Assembly: GCA_035294305.1 (NCBI GenBank)
Contig: DATGLD010000034.1
Span: forward strand, 1-64,000
Origin: DASRBN01 sp035294305
Lineage (GTDB): Bacteria > Chloroflexota > Ktedonobacteria > Ktedonobacterales > Ktedonobacteraceae
Reading direction: 5' to 3'
DNA: 64,000 nucleotides
The position numbers and the translations under genes are program-made. Positions 21,214 through 30,150 of the stretch are shown one piece after another. The number at the start of each line of letters is the position of its first letter. Position 1 is the stretch's first letter. The notes beneath the pieces are model-generated. The model saw only the letters and a list, made by a program, of their open reading frames with translations. It did no database searches and was not told the DNA's origin.

Positions 21214-24200
21214 TTAATCCTCACTAACTCTTAAGGTCATACTGACGGATGGGCGCGAGACGACACGCACCATCAAGCCAACGGCAAGCAGGCAGATGGC
21301 GACCAGAATACCAAGGGCAATACTAATGAGCAGACCGGGAATAATCATCTGGATGGGTGGGACGTTCTGTACGGCATAAAATTCGCCGGTGCTGAATTGA
21401 TTGACGCTGCCACTGGTGGTGACAGTGGTAAAGACGAAAGCCGGCAGCACAAGGAAGGAGAGCAGAACACCGAAAGCGATTCCCAACCCGATAGCCGTGG
21501 CATAAACGAGGCTCTGCTCCCAGGTCAACACGCCGGCAATTTGTGGAGGGGTACTACCCAGAGCGCGCATGACGGCAAAGTTGGTCTGGCGGCTGCGCGC
21601 ACTGAGCCAGGAGACGGTGAGGTTACCGATGAAGGCAAGCACGAGGGCGGTCAGCGAACCGATAATCAGTACGCCGATCAGCACGAGGTAGAGTGGATCA
21701 TTGAGCAGGGCAGCGGTGATGGCACGGCGGTCATTGACGCTGGTAAGGGCGGTGTTGCCGGTGCTCAGAGCGTGACGCACGCTTGCCAGGGATGCGGGGT
21801 CGCCCGCGGTACGCAGCCAGACAGTGGTAGGAATAAGATTCGAGCCACTGGCGCTTTCAGTAGCCGCGGCATAGGCCTGGTAGTCTACGAGTACACCGCC
21901 AAAAGGAACATAATCGTTGGTACCGCTGGTCTGAACGCTATCATCTACAGTAGGAATGTAGTTGACCCTGGCGACAGCGACGAAATTGATGGTGTTGCTG
22001 TAATCGGTAAGTGTGAAAGGCGAGCCAATTGAGAGATGGAGGTTATTCCAGGCCGCGGTATCGACGATAGCAGGCACATTTTGCGAGAATGGCGCCTTTA
22101 AGAGGGCCAGCAAGGAGGGCAGCGATTGCGAGGAGTCCTGCGTAGTCCAGATAGCGGTGCTGGCAAAGGTGTGTATATCGACGGCGCGTAGTTCCATGGA
22201 GAGGTTGACACCGCTCTCAGACGCGCGTGTGGATGATTCGTAGCCAATGGAGGCAGCGGTGACGCCAGGGATATGCGTGAATGCCGCTGTCTGCTGGGCC
22301 AGGGATTGGGTGGCGAGGCGATCATTGCTGGGATAGGTGCCGTTGAAATCGGCGCCGACCTGGTAATTCACGACCTGCGGGATGCGATTTGCCTGCGAAG
22401 CGTTAAACGATAGAGTGAAGATGGCGAATGCGACGGCAAGGGCGAGCAGGAGGATGACGCGCAGCGATTGACGAGGAGCGCGGGCCATTTGCGCCAGGGC
22501 GAGAACAGGCGTGGCGCTGCGGCTGCGCGCGGCCTGATTCGCGGCGAAGTTTAGTATGAATGGGAAGACGCGCAAGAAGAGCAGCGTACAGCCGAGCAGT
22601 AAGAACGCCGCTCCGACAAGTGTCATGGGCGGTAGGATGAGGACACGGGTGCGATCATCCAGGACGCCAGGGCTGGTGATATAGACCGAGAAGGCATAGC
22701 CGGTGAGGGCAACCACACCGGCGAGTACGTCAATGCCCATACGCAGCCAGAGGGGACGATTGCTGATGCGGGCCGCCTCGCGGCGCAGGGCCAGCACATC
22801 CAGGCGTGTGGCGCGGTAAATGGCAACAATCATAGCCAGCACCGCGACGCCTACAGCAATGAGGGCGGAGAGATAGAGGCCAGAAGCAACCTGTACAGGG
22901 TCAGCTGTGATGAGGTTGAGCGCTCCCTGGTCAGCGACAGCCAAGGTAACTCGCGCCAGCAGGACGGCGGATAGAATGGCGAGCAGAGGACCGACCAGCA
23001 GGGCAATGATACCGGCGCCGGTGCTCTGAATAACGAGCGCGCTAAAAATCTGGCGGCGGCTGGCTCCCCGGCTGCGCAGCATAGCGATGGCGCCCGATTG
23101 GCGCTCGACGAGCAGATCGGTCATGAGGCTGACAAAAAAGAGGACGAGCCCGACGATGAGATATGCCACGCTCTGTACGGGGATGCGCACAACGTCGACG
23201 CGATTACTGTAACTATCGAGCAGGTCACTGGGACCATTGGCCTGGGTTTTCTCAACATAGCCGGGAATGACGGGCTTGTTGGAGACGCCGGCAAGGATGT
23301 TGTTAAGACCATTAGCCAGATCATCCAGCCTGTTGATATCGATATGTGAAATATCGAATGTATAGTATTCGGATAGGGTGAGCGGTTCGGCGAGCGTAGT
23401 TCCCCTTGCCAGGCCGGGTTTACTTATGACCTGGCGCGAAATCTGATCAAATATGGTGATAAATGCCTGGTTAGAGACGAGCGAGGGATAGAGCGAACCT
23501 TTGACGTCGAGCGGCTGGCGCGCAAAGCTGGCGCCATACCAGTATGGATCATTCTGGGATATGGGCTCAAAGATGCCAACGACCTGTAAAGGCAGCGTTG
23601 CGCTCACCTGGGTCAGCAGCACGCTGTTGTCGAATAGAAGATGCGCGGAAAGTTGCGAGCCGATTTGCACATGCAGATTCTGCGCGGCCTGGGGGGTAAT
23701 GGCAATTTCGAGAAGACAGGCGCAAGAGGAGGTCTCTACAGCCGAATTCAGGGGAAGCTGCCCTTGCAGGAGCCTGACATGCGAGCGAACCTGCGGTATG
23801 GAAGCGCCGATAAGCTGTACCTGGTCAAAGGTGTTGATGCTGATGCCCTGGCTTTGCACAGAAACCTGCGGGGCGCCGTTGATAAACTGGCCAAGGTTGC
23901 TCTGCATTTCCTGATTCAGTTGCTGCTGAACCTGGCGGATAGCTTGCTGTGAGACGAGGGGAGCAGAGCTGGTAACAGTGATGGCACTCGCGATGGGAGA
24001 TGCGTTGAGAGCATCGCGCAGGCCCGCGCTCATAACGACCTGTGAATAGAGAGGCACAGCGCAAACGAGGATTACGGCTGCGATCATGCCGGCCCCGACA
24101 ATCAGCAGCAAACGCCAGGTCTGCCGCAGTTGCCAGAGGGCGAGGGTCACCATAGAGGGAAACGCGGCCAGGCCCGTACGGGCCGCCCCGCGGGAAACCT

Positions 24201-24219
24201 GGGAGATTGAACGACTCAT
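21214..24219 (-). CDS. Large FtsX/MacB-type ABC permease, paralogue 3
   Basis: 1001 residues with the same duplicated design as the two permeases further left: an N-terminal helix (about 32-55), an extracytoplasmic domain, a first FtsX core with MLRSRGASRRQIFSALVIQS, a middle helix block, YQVGADFNG opening the second extracytoplasmic domain, and a second FtsX core with VMRALGSTPPQIAGVLTWEQ. A CAC-type cysteine pair (ETSSCACLLEIAIT) in the first extracytoplasmic part is not shared by the other two. It is the first gene of the cluster and pairs with the AbrB-tailed ATPase 2 bases downstream. The substrate is unknown. Confidence 0.87.
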   Translation of the reverse strand: MSRSISQVSRGAARTGLAAFPSMVTLALWQLRQTWRLLLIVGAGMIAAVILVCAVPLYSQVVMSAGLRDALNASPIASAITVTSSAPLVSQQAIRQVQQQLNQEMQSNLGQFINGAPQVSVQSQGISINTFDQVQLIGASIPQVRSHVRLLQGQLPLNSAVETSSCACLLEIAITPQAAQNLHVQIGSQLSAHLLFDNSVLLTQVSATLPLQVVGIFEPISQNDPYWYGASFARQPLDVKGSLYPSLVSNQAFITIFDQISRQVISKPGLARGTTLAEPLTLSEYYTFDISHIDINRLDDLANGLNNILAGVSNKPVIPGYVEKTQANGPSDLLDSYSNRVDVVRIPVQSVAYLIVGLVLFFVSLMTDLLVERQSGAIAMLRSRGASRRQIFSALVIQSTGAGIIALLVGPLLAILSAVLLARVTLAVADQGALNLITADPVQVASGLYLSALIAVGVAVLAMIVAIYRATRLDVLALRREAARISNRPLWLRMGIDVLAGVVALTGYAFSVYITSPGVLDDRTRVLILPPMTLVGAAFLLLGCTLLFLRVFPFILNFAANQAARSRSATPVLALAQMARAPRQSLRVILLLALAVAFAIFTLSFNASQANRIPQVVNYQVGADFNGTYPSNDRLATQSLAQQTAAFTHIPGVTAASIGYESSTRASESGVNLSMELRAVDIHTFASTAIWTTQDSSQSLPSLLALLKAPFSQNVPAIVDTAAWNNLHLSIGSPFTLTDYSNTINFVAVARVNYIPTVDDSVQTSGTNDYVPFGGVLVDYQAYAAATESASGSNLIPTTVWLRTAGDPASLASVRHALSTGNTALTSVNDRRAITAALLNDPLYLVLIGVLIIGSLTALVLAFIGNLTVSWLSARSRQTNFAVMRALGSTPPQIAGVLTWEQSLVYATAIGLGIAFGVLLSFLVLPAFVFTTVTTSGSVNQFSTGEFYAVQNVPPIQMIIPGLLISIALGILVAICLLAVGLMVRVVSRPSVSMTLRVSED

Positions 24220-24274
24220 GACGGCTTCTTTCTCAACGAGTAATTACCTATTAGATATATTATGCCAGCAAAAC

Positions 24275-24298
24275 GGGGCAGGCACCAGGCCCTGCCCC
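24275..24298. repeat. Palindromic GC-rich intergenic repeat
   Basis: GGGGCAGG and CCTGCCCC flank CACCAGGC, giving an 8-base-pair hairpin upstream of the permease gene. The core is shared with the direct repeats at 12101-12192 and with the long hairpin at 57505-57575. The rest of the 24220-24661 gap also holds two short copies of another family, GGGGCCGATCAATCGGC (24597-24613) and GGCGATCAATCGGCCC near 24619-24634. Confidence 0.6.
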
Positions 24299-24661
24299 AC
24301 TCTCGACTGCTGTGATGGAGTGCGCAAAATAAAAAATACAGGTATGCCGGCTCCCTCAAGCGTCAGAGTGGCACGATGATTTATGTCATATGATGAGCTG
24401 TACTTCGATCATAGCATAAAGTGTACAGGCTGGTAAAAGCAGCTTTCATAATCATAGACGCCAGAATTTCAAAAGTATTGCATGCTGTTGAGGGGAATAG
24501 AAAAGAAGTCGGGAGATCGGTAATGAGCATGAATTTTAACCAGCAATCCCGCGAAGCCGATAATGGTTTTTAACAAACTACTCCGACAAGGGGCGCGGGG
24601 CCGATCAATCGGCAACCGGGCGATCAATCGGCCCATTAGTAAATGAATTTGTCAAAGCGTA

Positions 24662-25384
24662 TCACCGTTGCAGCCGGCCTGGAGGGGTTTCGATTTGCTC
24701 ATAGGGGCGTCCGGCGGCTTCGCAATGCTCGCGCAGGATTTGCAATTTGCGCTGTAATTCATCTTTGCCGATACGGGCGAAGAGATTACAGGCGTCGGCA
24801 TATTGCGCGACCAGGCGCAGCGTTTTGCGTTCGCCTGTGCCACCAATCAAAATAGGTGGATGCGGCTTCTGCACGGGTTAGGGCGAACTGAGGGGGCGCT
24901 CGAGCTGGTAGTGTTTGCCGTTGAAGGCCTCTTCGTTGCCTGACCACATCCGGAGCGCAATCTGTAACATCTCTTCCAGGCGCTCGAAACGCTCTTTCAA
25001 TGGCGGGAAAGGCACGCCCAGACCACGATGCTCTTGCTCATTCCAGGCGGCGCCAATACCAAGGTAAGCGCGCCCATGGGAAAGGACATCGAGGGTTGTA
25101 GCGGTTTTGACCAGGATACCGGGATATCTATAGGTGACACCGGTGACCATGGTGCCCAATTTGATGCGATTGGTGCGGCCAGCAGCGAAAGCCAGCGCGC
25201 TCCATCCTTCAAGCATTTCGTTTTCCGCCGGGCCAACATTGGGAATCTGGAAAAAGTGGTCCATTACCCACATGCTGTAGAGGCCCGCGCGTTCCGCACG
25301 TTGGGCGATCAGGCCAAAGGTATCGCCGAGATTGGCCTGGCCAGATGGCCATGTGAAATTGGGAACTTGCAAACCAAGTCGCAT
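24662..25384 (-). pseudogene. LLM-class flavin oxidoreductase, broken by a stop and 3' truncated
   Basis: The 5' part (168 codons, start 25384) reads MRLGLQVPNFTWPSGQA and contains WVMDHFFQIPNVG, KLGTMVTGVTYRYPGILVK and GIGAAWNEQEHRGLG, typical of the luciferase-like (often F420-dependent) family TIM barrel. An in-frame TAA at 24878-24880 follows LSSP. Translation then continues in the same frame with PVQKPHPPILIGGTGERKTL, exactly the segment expected next. The frame ends for good at 24662, leaving about 240 of the roughly 300 or more residues expected. A nonsense mutation plus loss of the C-terminal barrel strands argue for a pseudogene. A single substitution (for example from AAA) would explain the stop. 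Confidence 0.8.
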
Positions 25385-25489
25385 AGCTGTTTTTTCTCCT
25401 GTGTTTCTGCTTGTTTGTTGTGGAACCCTGTGTATTATACGTAACAGAGTGCCGGTTCGCGCAAGGGGAGATTTGGGAGATCACCTCTT

Positions 25490-26341
25490 TCAGACGGTAA
25501 GGGGGGCGCGTTCTGCCTGGCGCAGGGCTTCTTCGATCTCCTGGCCGAGGGCAGGGTTCCAATCGGATTGCGCGGCGAGCCAGCGTTCATGGAGAAGATG
25601 TAAGAGGCGGCGTGCGTCAGATGGTTCGAGCAGGTTGAGATCGAAGAGCGATTCCTGCTGGTCGGGATAGAGGATCGAGAGAACGAAGCCATCGATGCTG
25701 ATGGATGCCTGTTGGGTGAGGTTATAGGCCTGAGGCGCACCCATTTTGCGGCAAAATGAGATGCTGCCGGCGAATCCAATCAGGACGAAAGCCAGGGCTA
25801 TAGCGGTAACGATCAATCCTGCCAGGCTCAGGATACTGGCCAGCGCTGTTCCCAGCACGGCGAGCCAGGGATGAGGCAGGCGCAGCGTCCAACCAATCAA
25901 AATAAGTGGAACAAGCCCGACAAGAGCGGCGAGAAAGCAGCCAAAAGCGGTGCTCACTAACCAGTAAATGCTGGAGAGATTCTTAGGCGAGAGGTCTCGA
26001 CCGGTGAACGTGTGATCCTGAAGCCGTAACATCCAGCGAGAGTAACCAGCACGCAGCGCATAGAGAAACCGGAGGACAAGCACGCAGCTGCCGAGAGCTA
26101 GCAGCGCGGTAAATACCAGGGTGGCAAGCAGGGCATCTTGCCATTTGAGATAGGGGGTAAAGGTGTGTGAATATGTTGGAAAGAGCCGCAGGCTCAGCAG
26201 TATACAGATAACTGCGCATACAAACGAGCCAGCAATTAATAGCCAGGCTATAAGACAGGTACGGACATACGAGGCTCGTTTCAACCGATAGATAAAGGCA
26301 TCTTGCTGAGATTCAATCATATTTTCTTCGCCACTTCTCAT
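25490..26341 (-). CDS. Hypothetical four-helix membrane protein
   Basis: Up to 283 residues. I do not recognise the family. Hydrophobic segments near residues 30-52, 68-92, 126-150 and 155-192 suggest four or five membrane helices, followed by a soluble C-terminal region of about 80 residues rich in Leu, Glu and Arg (FDLNLLEPSDARRLLHLLHE). The ATG at 26341 lacks a ribosome site. A start seven codons later at 26320 (MIESQQDAF) is preceded by GAAGAAAA and may be the real one. It lies alone between the broken oxidoreductase and the cysteine synthase-like gene, about 100 bases from each. Confidence 0.6.
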   Translation of the reverse strand: MRSGEENMIESQQDAFIYRLKRASYVRTCLIAWLLIAGSFVCAVICILLSLRLFPTYSHTFTPYLKWQDALLATLVFTALLALGSCVLVLRFLYALRAGYSRWMLRLQDHTFTGRDLSPKNLSSIYWLVSTAFGCFLAALVGLVPLILIGWTLRLPHPWLAVLGTALASILSLAGLIVTAIALAFVLIGFAGSISFCRKMGAPQAYNLTQQASISIDGFVLSILYPDQQESLFDLNLLEPSDARRLLHLLHERWLAAQSDWNPALGQEIEEALRQAERAPLTV

Positions 26342-26451
26342 TGATGTGGATGGTCACTGCATCATATACGCCAATCAGGGCATCCAGGTGACAGAGCGGA
26401 TTCAGTAGAGCTTGAAACCCGTAGTTCATTACGAATGAGGCACCTGAGCGG

Positions 26452-27411
26452 TTACGGGGTGGTCCGAAGGTCATCGAAGAGGACGGAATGGAGGTAGCGT
26501 TCGGCAGCGCTGGGAAAGATGGTAACAATGACTTTGCCGCGATTCTCTTCTTTGCTCGCTTCCTGTAGGGCGGCCCAGGCGGCGGCACCACTGCTGATGC
26601 CGATGGAAAGGCCTTCTTCGCGCATGATACGAATGGCGGTGGCTACGGCATCGGCATCGGTAACCGGGATAACGCGATCGATGAGATCGCGGCGCAGCGT
26701 GTCCGGGATAAAGCCCGCGCCCAGCCCTTCGATGCGGTGCGGGCCGGGGCGCCCTCCCGACAAGACCGCGCACGAGGCGGGTTCAACGGCCACGACTTCA
26801 AGTGAGGGTTTGCGGGGGCGTATGCCTTCGGCGATGCCGGTTAATGTTCCGCCGGTGCCAACGCCGATGACAACGATATCGACGGCCCCTGCCGTGTCCT
26901 CCCAGATCTCGAGCGCTGTACCCTCTCGGTGGGCGCGTGGGTTGGCCTGGTTGTAGAATTGCTGCGGATACCAGCAGTTGGGGCGGGTGGTGCGCAGTTC
27001 GGTGACCTTATTGATGGCGCCGCGCATGCCCTGGTTTCCGGGTGTGAGGATGACCTGCGCCCCGAAGCGCTGCAAGAGCAGGCGCCGCTCGATGTGGATG
27101 GTATCCGGCATGGTGAGAATGCATGAATAGCCACGAGCCGCGGCGATCCAGGCAAGAGATATGGCCATGTTGCCGCTTGATGGTTCGGTGATAGTACCGC
27201 CAGGCCGCAGCAGTCCTTGCGCTTCTGCTTCACAGATCATTTGTAAGGCGGCGCGATCTTTAACGCTGCCGCCGGGACTGAACATTTCGAGCTTTGCAAG
27301 AACGGTGGCTGGCAAACCAGCGGTCACGCGCTTCAATTCGACAAGCGGCGTGCGACCTATGAGCTCAGTGGTATCTTTTTCCCAGCGGGTCATAATTTTT
27401 CTTTCAGGCAT
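26452..27411 (-). CDS. Cysteine synthase-like PLP enzyme
   Basis: 319 residues of the beta-family of PLP enzymes, which make cysteine from O-acetylserine (CysK/CysM) or carry out related beta-replacements. The PLP lysine lies in FSPGGSVKDRAAL. The phosphate-binding loop GVGTGGTLTG and the C-terminal GISSGAA are typical. The substrate loop normally read as TSGNTG is SSGNMA here, and MPETMSLERR is MPDTIHIERR, so substrate preference may differ from classic CysK. The ATG at 27411 overlaps the upstream response-regulator stop by 8 bases (ATGCCTGA). A second ATG at 27393 has a purine-rich leader. An Rrf2 regulator nearby fits sulfur or Fe-S control. Confidence 0.85.
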   Translation of the reverse strand: MPERKIMTRWEKDTTELIGRTPLVELKRVTAGLPATVLAKLEMFSPGGSVKDRAALQMICEAEAQGLLRPGGTITEPSSGNMAISLAWIAAARGYSCILTMPDTIHIERRLLLQRFGAQVILTPGNQGMRGAINKVTELRTTRPNCWYPQQFYNQANPRAHREGTALEIWEDTAGAVDIVVIGVGTGGTLTGIAEGIRPRKPSLEVVAVEPASCAVLSGGRPGPHRIEGLGAGFIPDTLRRDLIDRVIPVTDADAVATAIRIMREEGLSIGISSGAAAWAALQEASKEENRGKVIVTIFPSAAERYLHSVLFDDLRTTP

Positions 27412-27799
27412 CCAGCAAGGCCGAGATCATAAAGAGCAATTCTTGCACGTTAAAGGGCTTGCGTAGCAGGATGCCTTTTTGCAGGCCCATGCGATGAAGT
27501 TCCCAGTCATGGCTACCGGTAATGACGATGATCGGCGTATTGCGAGTATTGCTGTGCCCGCGCAGTATTTTATACAGCGATACGCCATCCAGGTTCGGCA
27601 GCCCAACATCTAAAATGATGAGCGAGGCTCCTAGCTCGGGCAGGTGGTCCTTGGCTTCCTGGCCATCGGCAAAAATACGCAGGGGCCAGCGTCCATCATA
27701 TGCCAGGATGTCACGGAAGAGGTTTGCGAGGGCCGCATCATCTTCGACGATGGCTATCAATCTGTCATTACCTGGTGAGTCTTGCCAGTTCACAACCAC
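27404..27799 (-). CDS. Single-domain response regulator
   Basis: 131 residues consisting only of a receiver domain. It has the acidic pair VEDD (about residues 17-20), the phospho-acceptor Asp in LIILDVGLPNLDG, the switch Thr/Ser in VITGSHD and the conserved Lys in LLRKPF. With no output domain it probably acts through protein contacts, like CheY or Spo0F. No kinase gene is adjacent; the nearest histidine kinase in the window is at 38.6 kb. The stop overlaps the start of the cysteine synthase-like gene, indicating co-transcription and probably coupled translation. Confidence 0.9.
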   Translation of the reverse strand: MVVNWQDSPGNDRLIAIVEDDAALANLFRDILAYDGRWPLRIFADGQEAKDHLPELGASLIILDVGLPNLDGVSLYKILRGHSNTRNTPIIVITGSHDWELHRMGLQKGILLRKPFNVQELLFMISALLDA

Positions 27800-27853
27800 T
27801 TGCTACCACTCCCATTTCATGAAATACAAAGGCCGCTTTTGCGTTTCTCCCGG

Positions 27854-28291
27854 TTAAATATAATACATTGTTTCGTTACTCCCCGTACGGTGTCGCTGCG
27901 CCAGCTCTTCAATCGTGGTCGTATTCAGGATTTGTTGGGTCATTGCATCGATCTTTTGCCAGACTTCGCGCAGGGCGCATCCGGGTGAGAGCTTACAAAA
28001 ATCCGGGTTGGGCAGGCATTCCATGGGAGGCACATATCCCTCAAGGGCCTGCATCACTTCGCCCATAGTGATATGCGACGGGGGTTTCGCAAGCATATGG
28101 CCGCCTCTGGGGCCGCGGACACTTTTCACCAGCCCTTCTTTACGCAGGGCCATCAGAATCTGGTCAAGATATTGCTCGGGTATGTATTGGCGATTGGCGA
28201 TATCGGCGCTTTCAATCGGCCCCTGACCATAATAGGCAGCCATATCAAGCATGGCGCGCAAGCCATAATCGCCCTTCATGGTTAATTTCAT
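27854..28291 (-). CDS. Rrf2-family regulator with three-Cys cluster motif
   Basis: 145 residues. A winged helix-turn-helix at the N-terminus (MKLTMKGDYGLRAMLDMA, then QYLDQILMALRKEGLVKSVR and GPRGGHMLAKP) is classic Rrf2. Three cysteines spaced C-x6-C-x5-C (ECLPNPDFCKLSPGCALREVW region, about residues 92-105) match the Fe-S ligands of IscR/NsrR/RsrR-type members, so it may sense Fe-S status, NO or redox. Alternatively it is CymR-like, given the cysteine synthase-like gene downstream, although CymR lacks this cysteine set. GGAGGATAAGG lies upstream of the ATG. It is first in the unit with the response regulator and the PLP enzyme. Confidence 0.9.
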   Translation of the reverse strand: MKLTMKGDYGLRAMLDMAAYYGQGPIESADIANRQYIPEQYLDQILMALRKEGLVKSVRGPRGGHMLAKPPSHITMGEVMQALEGYVPPMECLPNPDFCKLSPGCALREVWQKIDAMTQQILNTTTIEELAQRHRTGSNETMYYI

Positions 28292-28375
28292 GCAGTCCCT
28301 TATCCTCCAATGTGCAATGCGACCAGTTCCATTGATGGCTCTGTATTGCTAGGATATATCAGGAGCAAAAGCCTG

Positions 28376-29938
28376 TCAATGGGTTGTAGCTTCCTTTGCT
28401 ACAGCGAGCAAATCGGTACGGATATTCGTGAAGTGCTCGCGCAGCGCGGCCATCTGCACGCGCCGGCCCGCGATACGCATCCAGATACGGCGCTGTGGGA
28501 AATAAAATGTGACGCACAGGCTCAAAATCAGGATAACCGCCGTCGGCCAGACGAGGATGGAACCGGTGTCTTTCGTCACAAGCAGGACCGTGGCTTCGCT
28601 GGCGCTGTTCAGTGTGACCTTCCACTGTTTATCGAAACTGGGCAGGGTTTGCCCTGGCCGCAGGTTGACCAGTACTTTGTCCTGGCTAACAGGCGCGCCC
28701 GGGACGCCGGCGCCGATCAGCATGATTGGGTCCCGCACCTGGGCGAGTTGTTGGGATGGAAGATGCCGGAACAGGACGCTGACCGTCATATTTGTACCGG
28801 GAACCGGTATGCCACTGGCGTAATCCACGGTCAGGGTGGGGGAGATGTTGGCGGTTTGATCGAGCACGATTGGCTCATCGCAGAGCAGGCAGCCGCTGGC
28901 ATCGCTGATGGTGATGTTGACCGCCGGGATTAGTGAGGACTGGTGAAAGACGATGCCATCATAGGAGAGCGGGTCATTGACGCGCAGGTGATCGCTGTGC
29001 GCCACCAGTTCGCCATCTTTATAGACACTGAGGTCGGTAACATAATCGGTGGGGAGGCCAGTTTTGGGATCAAAGGTAGCGCGAAAGGAATTGGCGCGAA
29101 AACTGATGTTATGCGGAGTACCGCGCGGATAGACGATCGCGCTCTGCCCATCGGGCAGCGCCTGGTCAAAGGTGAACCCGGCCAGGCTATCTGAAAGGCT
29201 AACAATGGGCGCCGGCAGGAGGCGCCGGGCGGGGCTATCAGGCGCGAAGCCATGCCACTGCGACAGGACACCGGCCAGCAAGAGCGTGACCAGCGCGGCG
29301 TGAAAGACAAATGTAGAGAGTGTGGCCCACGAATTTTTGTTGGCGTAGAGATAGATGATTTCATCCTCTCCAGCGAGGCTGCGCACGCGATAATGACGCC
29401 TGCGCAAAGCGGCCTGCGTCCAGGATACGGCATCTTCATGAGAAAACTCGGCGCGTTCAAGCGCGTTTACATAGAACTTATCGCTACGCCTCAGCAAGGG
29501 ATGGCGAAAATTCTGCCAGATGGCCGGCGCGCGGTTCAGGGTACACACGACGATGCTCAAGGCCAGGATGGTGAGCAGGAGCATGAAGTACCAGCTGGAG
29601 AAGATTTTGAAAAACTGCAGGCTATCATAGATCGGTGTGAGCGAACCGTAGCGCGGCAAAGCATTTTGCTGCACCCAGGCGGCATAGGCGGTCGGGTCGT
29701 TCAATACTTCACCGGGGGCCTGCACAAAATAAATACCAGCGAGACTGACCAGGGCAATGGCCGAGATGAGGAGAATAGCGGTGCGTACAGAACTCAACCA
29801 GCCCCAGACGGTATTGCCAGGATGTTTCAATTTATAGAGAAGCCGCTGTTTGAAACGCTGTTGGGGCGAAAGCGCCATCTTTTTGCGCGACTTCTTGCTG
29901 CTCTTACTTCCGGGCGGATTTTTTATTAACGTAGACAT
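28376..29938 (-). CDS. ResB-like cytochrome c biogenesis protein
   Basis: 520 residues. ResB (Ccs1) works with ResC (CcsA) in system II to deliver and ligate heme to apocytochrome c outside the membrane. Membrane segments lie near residues 48-70 (VRTAILLISAIALVSLAGIY), 110-135, 210-232 and 467-485, with a large extracytoplasmic region between the third and fourth, as in the family. The N-terminus is very basic. I see no ccsA/resC neighbour, so the partner must be elsewhere, or this protein works alone. A well-spaced promoter precedes the gene. Confidence 0.88.
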   Translation of the reverse strand: MSTLIKNPPGSKSSKKSRKKMALSPQQRFKQRLLYKLKHPGNTVWGWLSSVRTAILLISAIALVSLAGIYFVQAPGEVLNDPTAYAAWVQQNALPRYGSLTPIYDSLQFFKIFSSWYFMLLLTILALSIVVCTLNRAPAIWQNFRHPLLRRSDKFYVNALERAEFSHEDAVSWTQAALRRRHYRVRSLAGEDEIIYLYANKNSWATLSTFVFHAALVTLLLAGVLSQWHGFAPDSPARRLLPAPIVSLSDSLAGFTFDQALPDGQSAIVYPRGTPHNISFRANSFRATFDPKTGLPTDYVTDLSVYKDGELVAHSDHLRVNDPLSYDGIVFHQSSLIPAVNITISDASGCLLCDEPIVLDQTANISPTLTVDYASGIPVPGTNMTVSVLFRHLPSQQLAQVRDPIMLIGAGVPGAPVSQDKVLVNLRPGQTLPSFDKQWKVTLNSASEATVLLVTKDTGSILVWPTAVILILSLCVTFYFPQRRIWMRIAGRRVQMAALREHFTNIRTDLLAVAKEATTH

Positions 29939-30003
29939 AACGCTCTATCATTCTCAAAAGAGGTAACATTTCAAAAAGGGTTCCATGACGGATGCCTTGT
30001 TAT

Positions 30004-30032
30004 ATGATAGAGCATGGACGCGTTTCTGACAA
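30004..30032 (-). promoter_or_regulatory. Promoter of the resB-like gene
   Basis: On the minus strand TTGTCA (30027-30032) and TATCAT (30004-30009) are spaced by exactly 17 bases, about 70 bases upstream of the ATG. This is a good sigma-70-type match. Confidence 0.7.
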
Positions 30033-30078
30033 GCGCGCCTGAGCTAGCTAATCCGGGTTGATGCTGGGGAAGCGGAGT

Positions 30079-30130
30079 CTCTCAGCAGGTAAGCGGCCTC
30101 CTTCCTGCGCTCAGCAAGACCTGCCGAGAG
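30079..30130 (-). terminator. Hairpin after the beta-glucosidase gene
   Basis: CTCTCAGCAGGT (30079-30090) pairs with ACCTGCCGAGAG (30119-30130) with one mismatch, and weaker pairing extends outwards. It sits directly after the stop of the last gene of the sugar locus. There is no T-run, so its termination strength is uncertain. Confidence 0.45.
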
Positions 30131-30150
30131 CCACTTCGCTTGAGCGGTAC

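Noticed and set aside
13017..24219. Idea that the ABC cluster is a bacteriocin or lanthipeptide island
   Set aside because: No precursor peptide, modification enzyme or peptidase-containing transporter is encoded in or next to the cluster.
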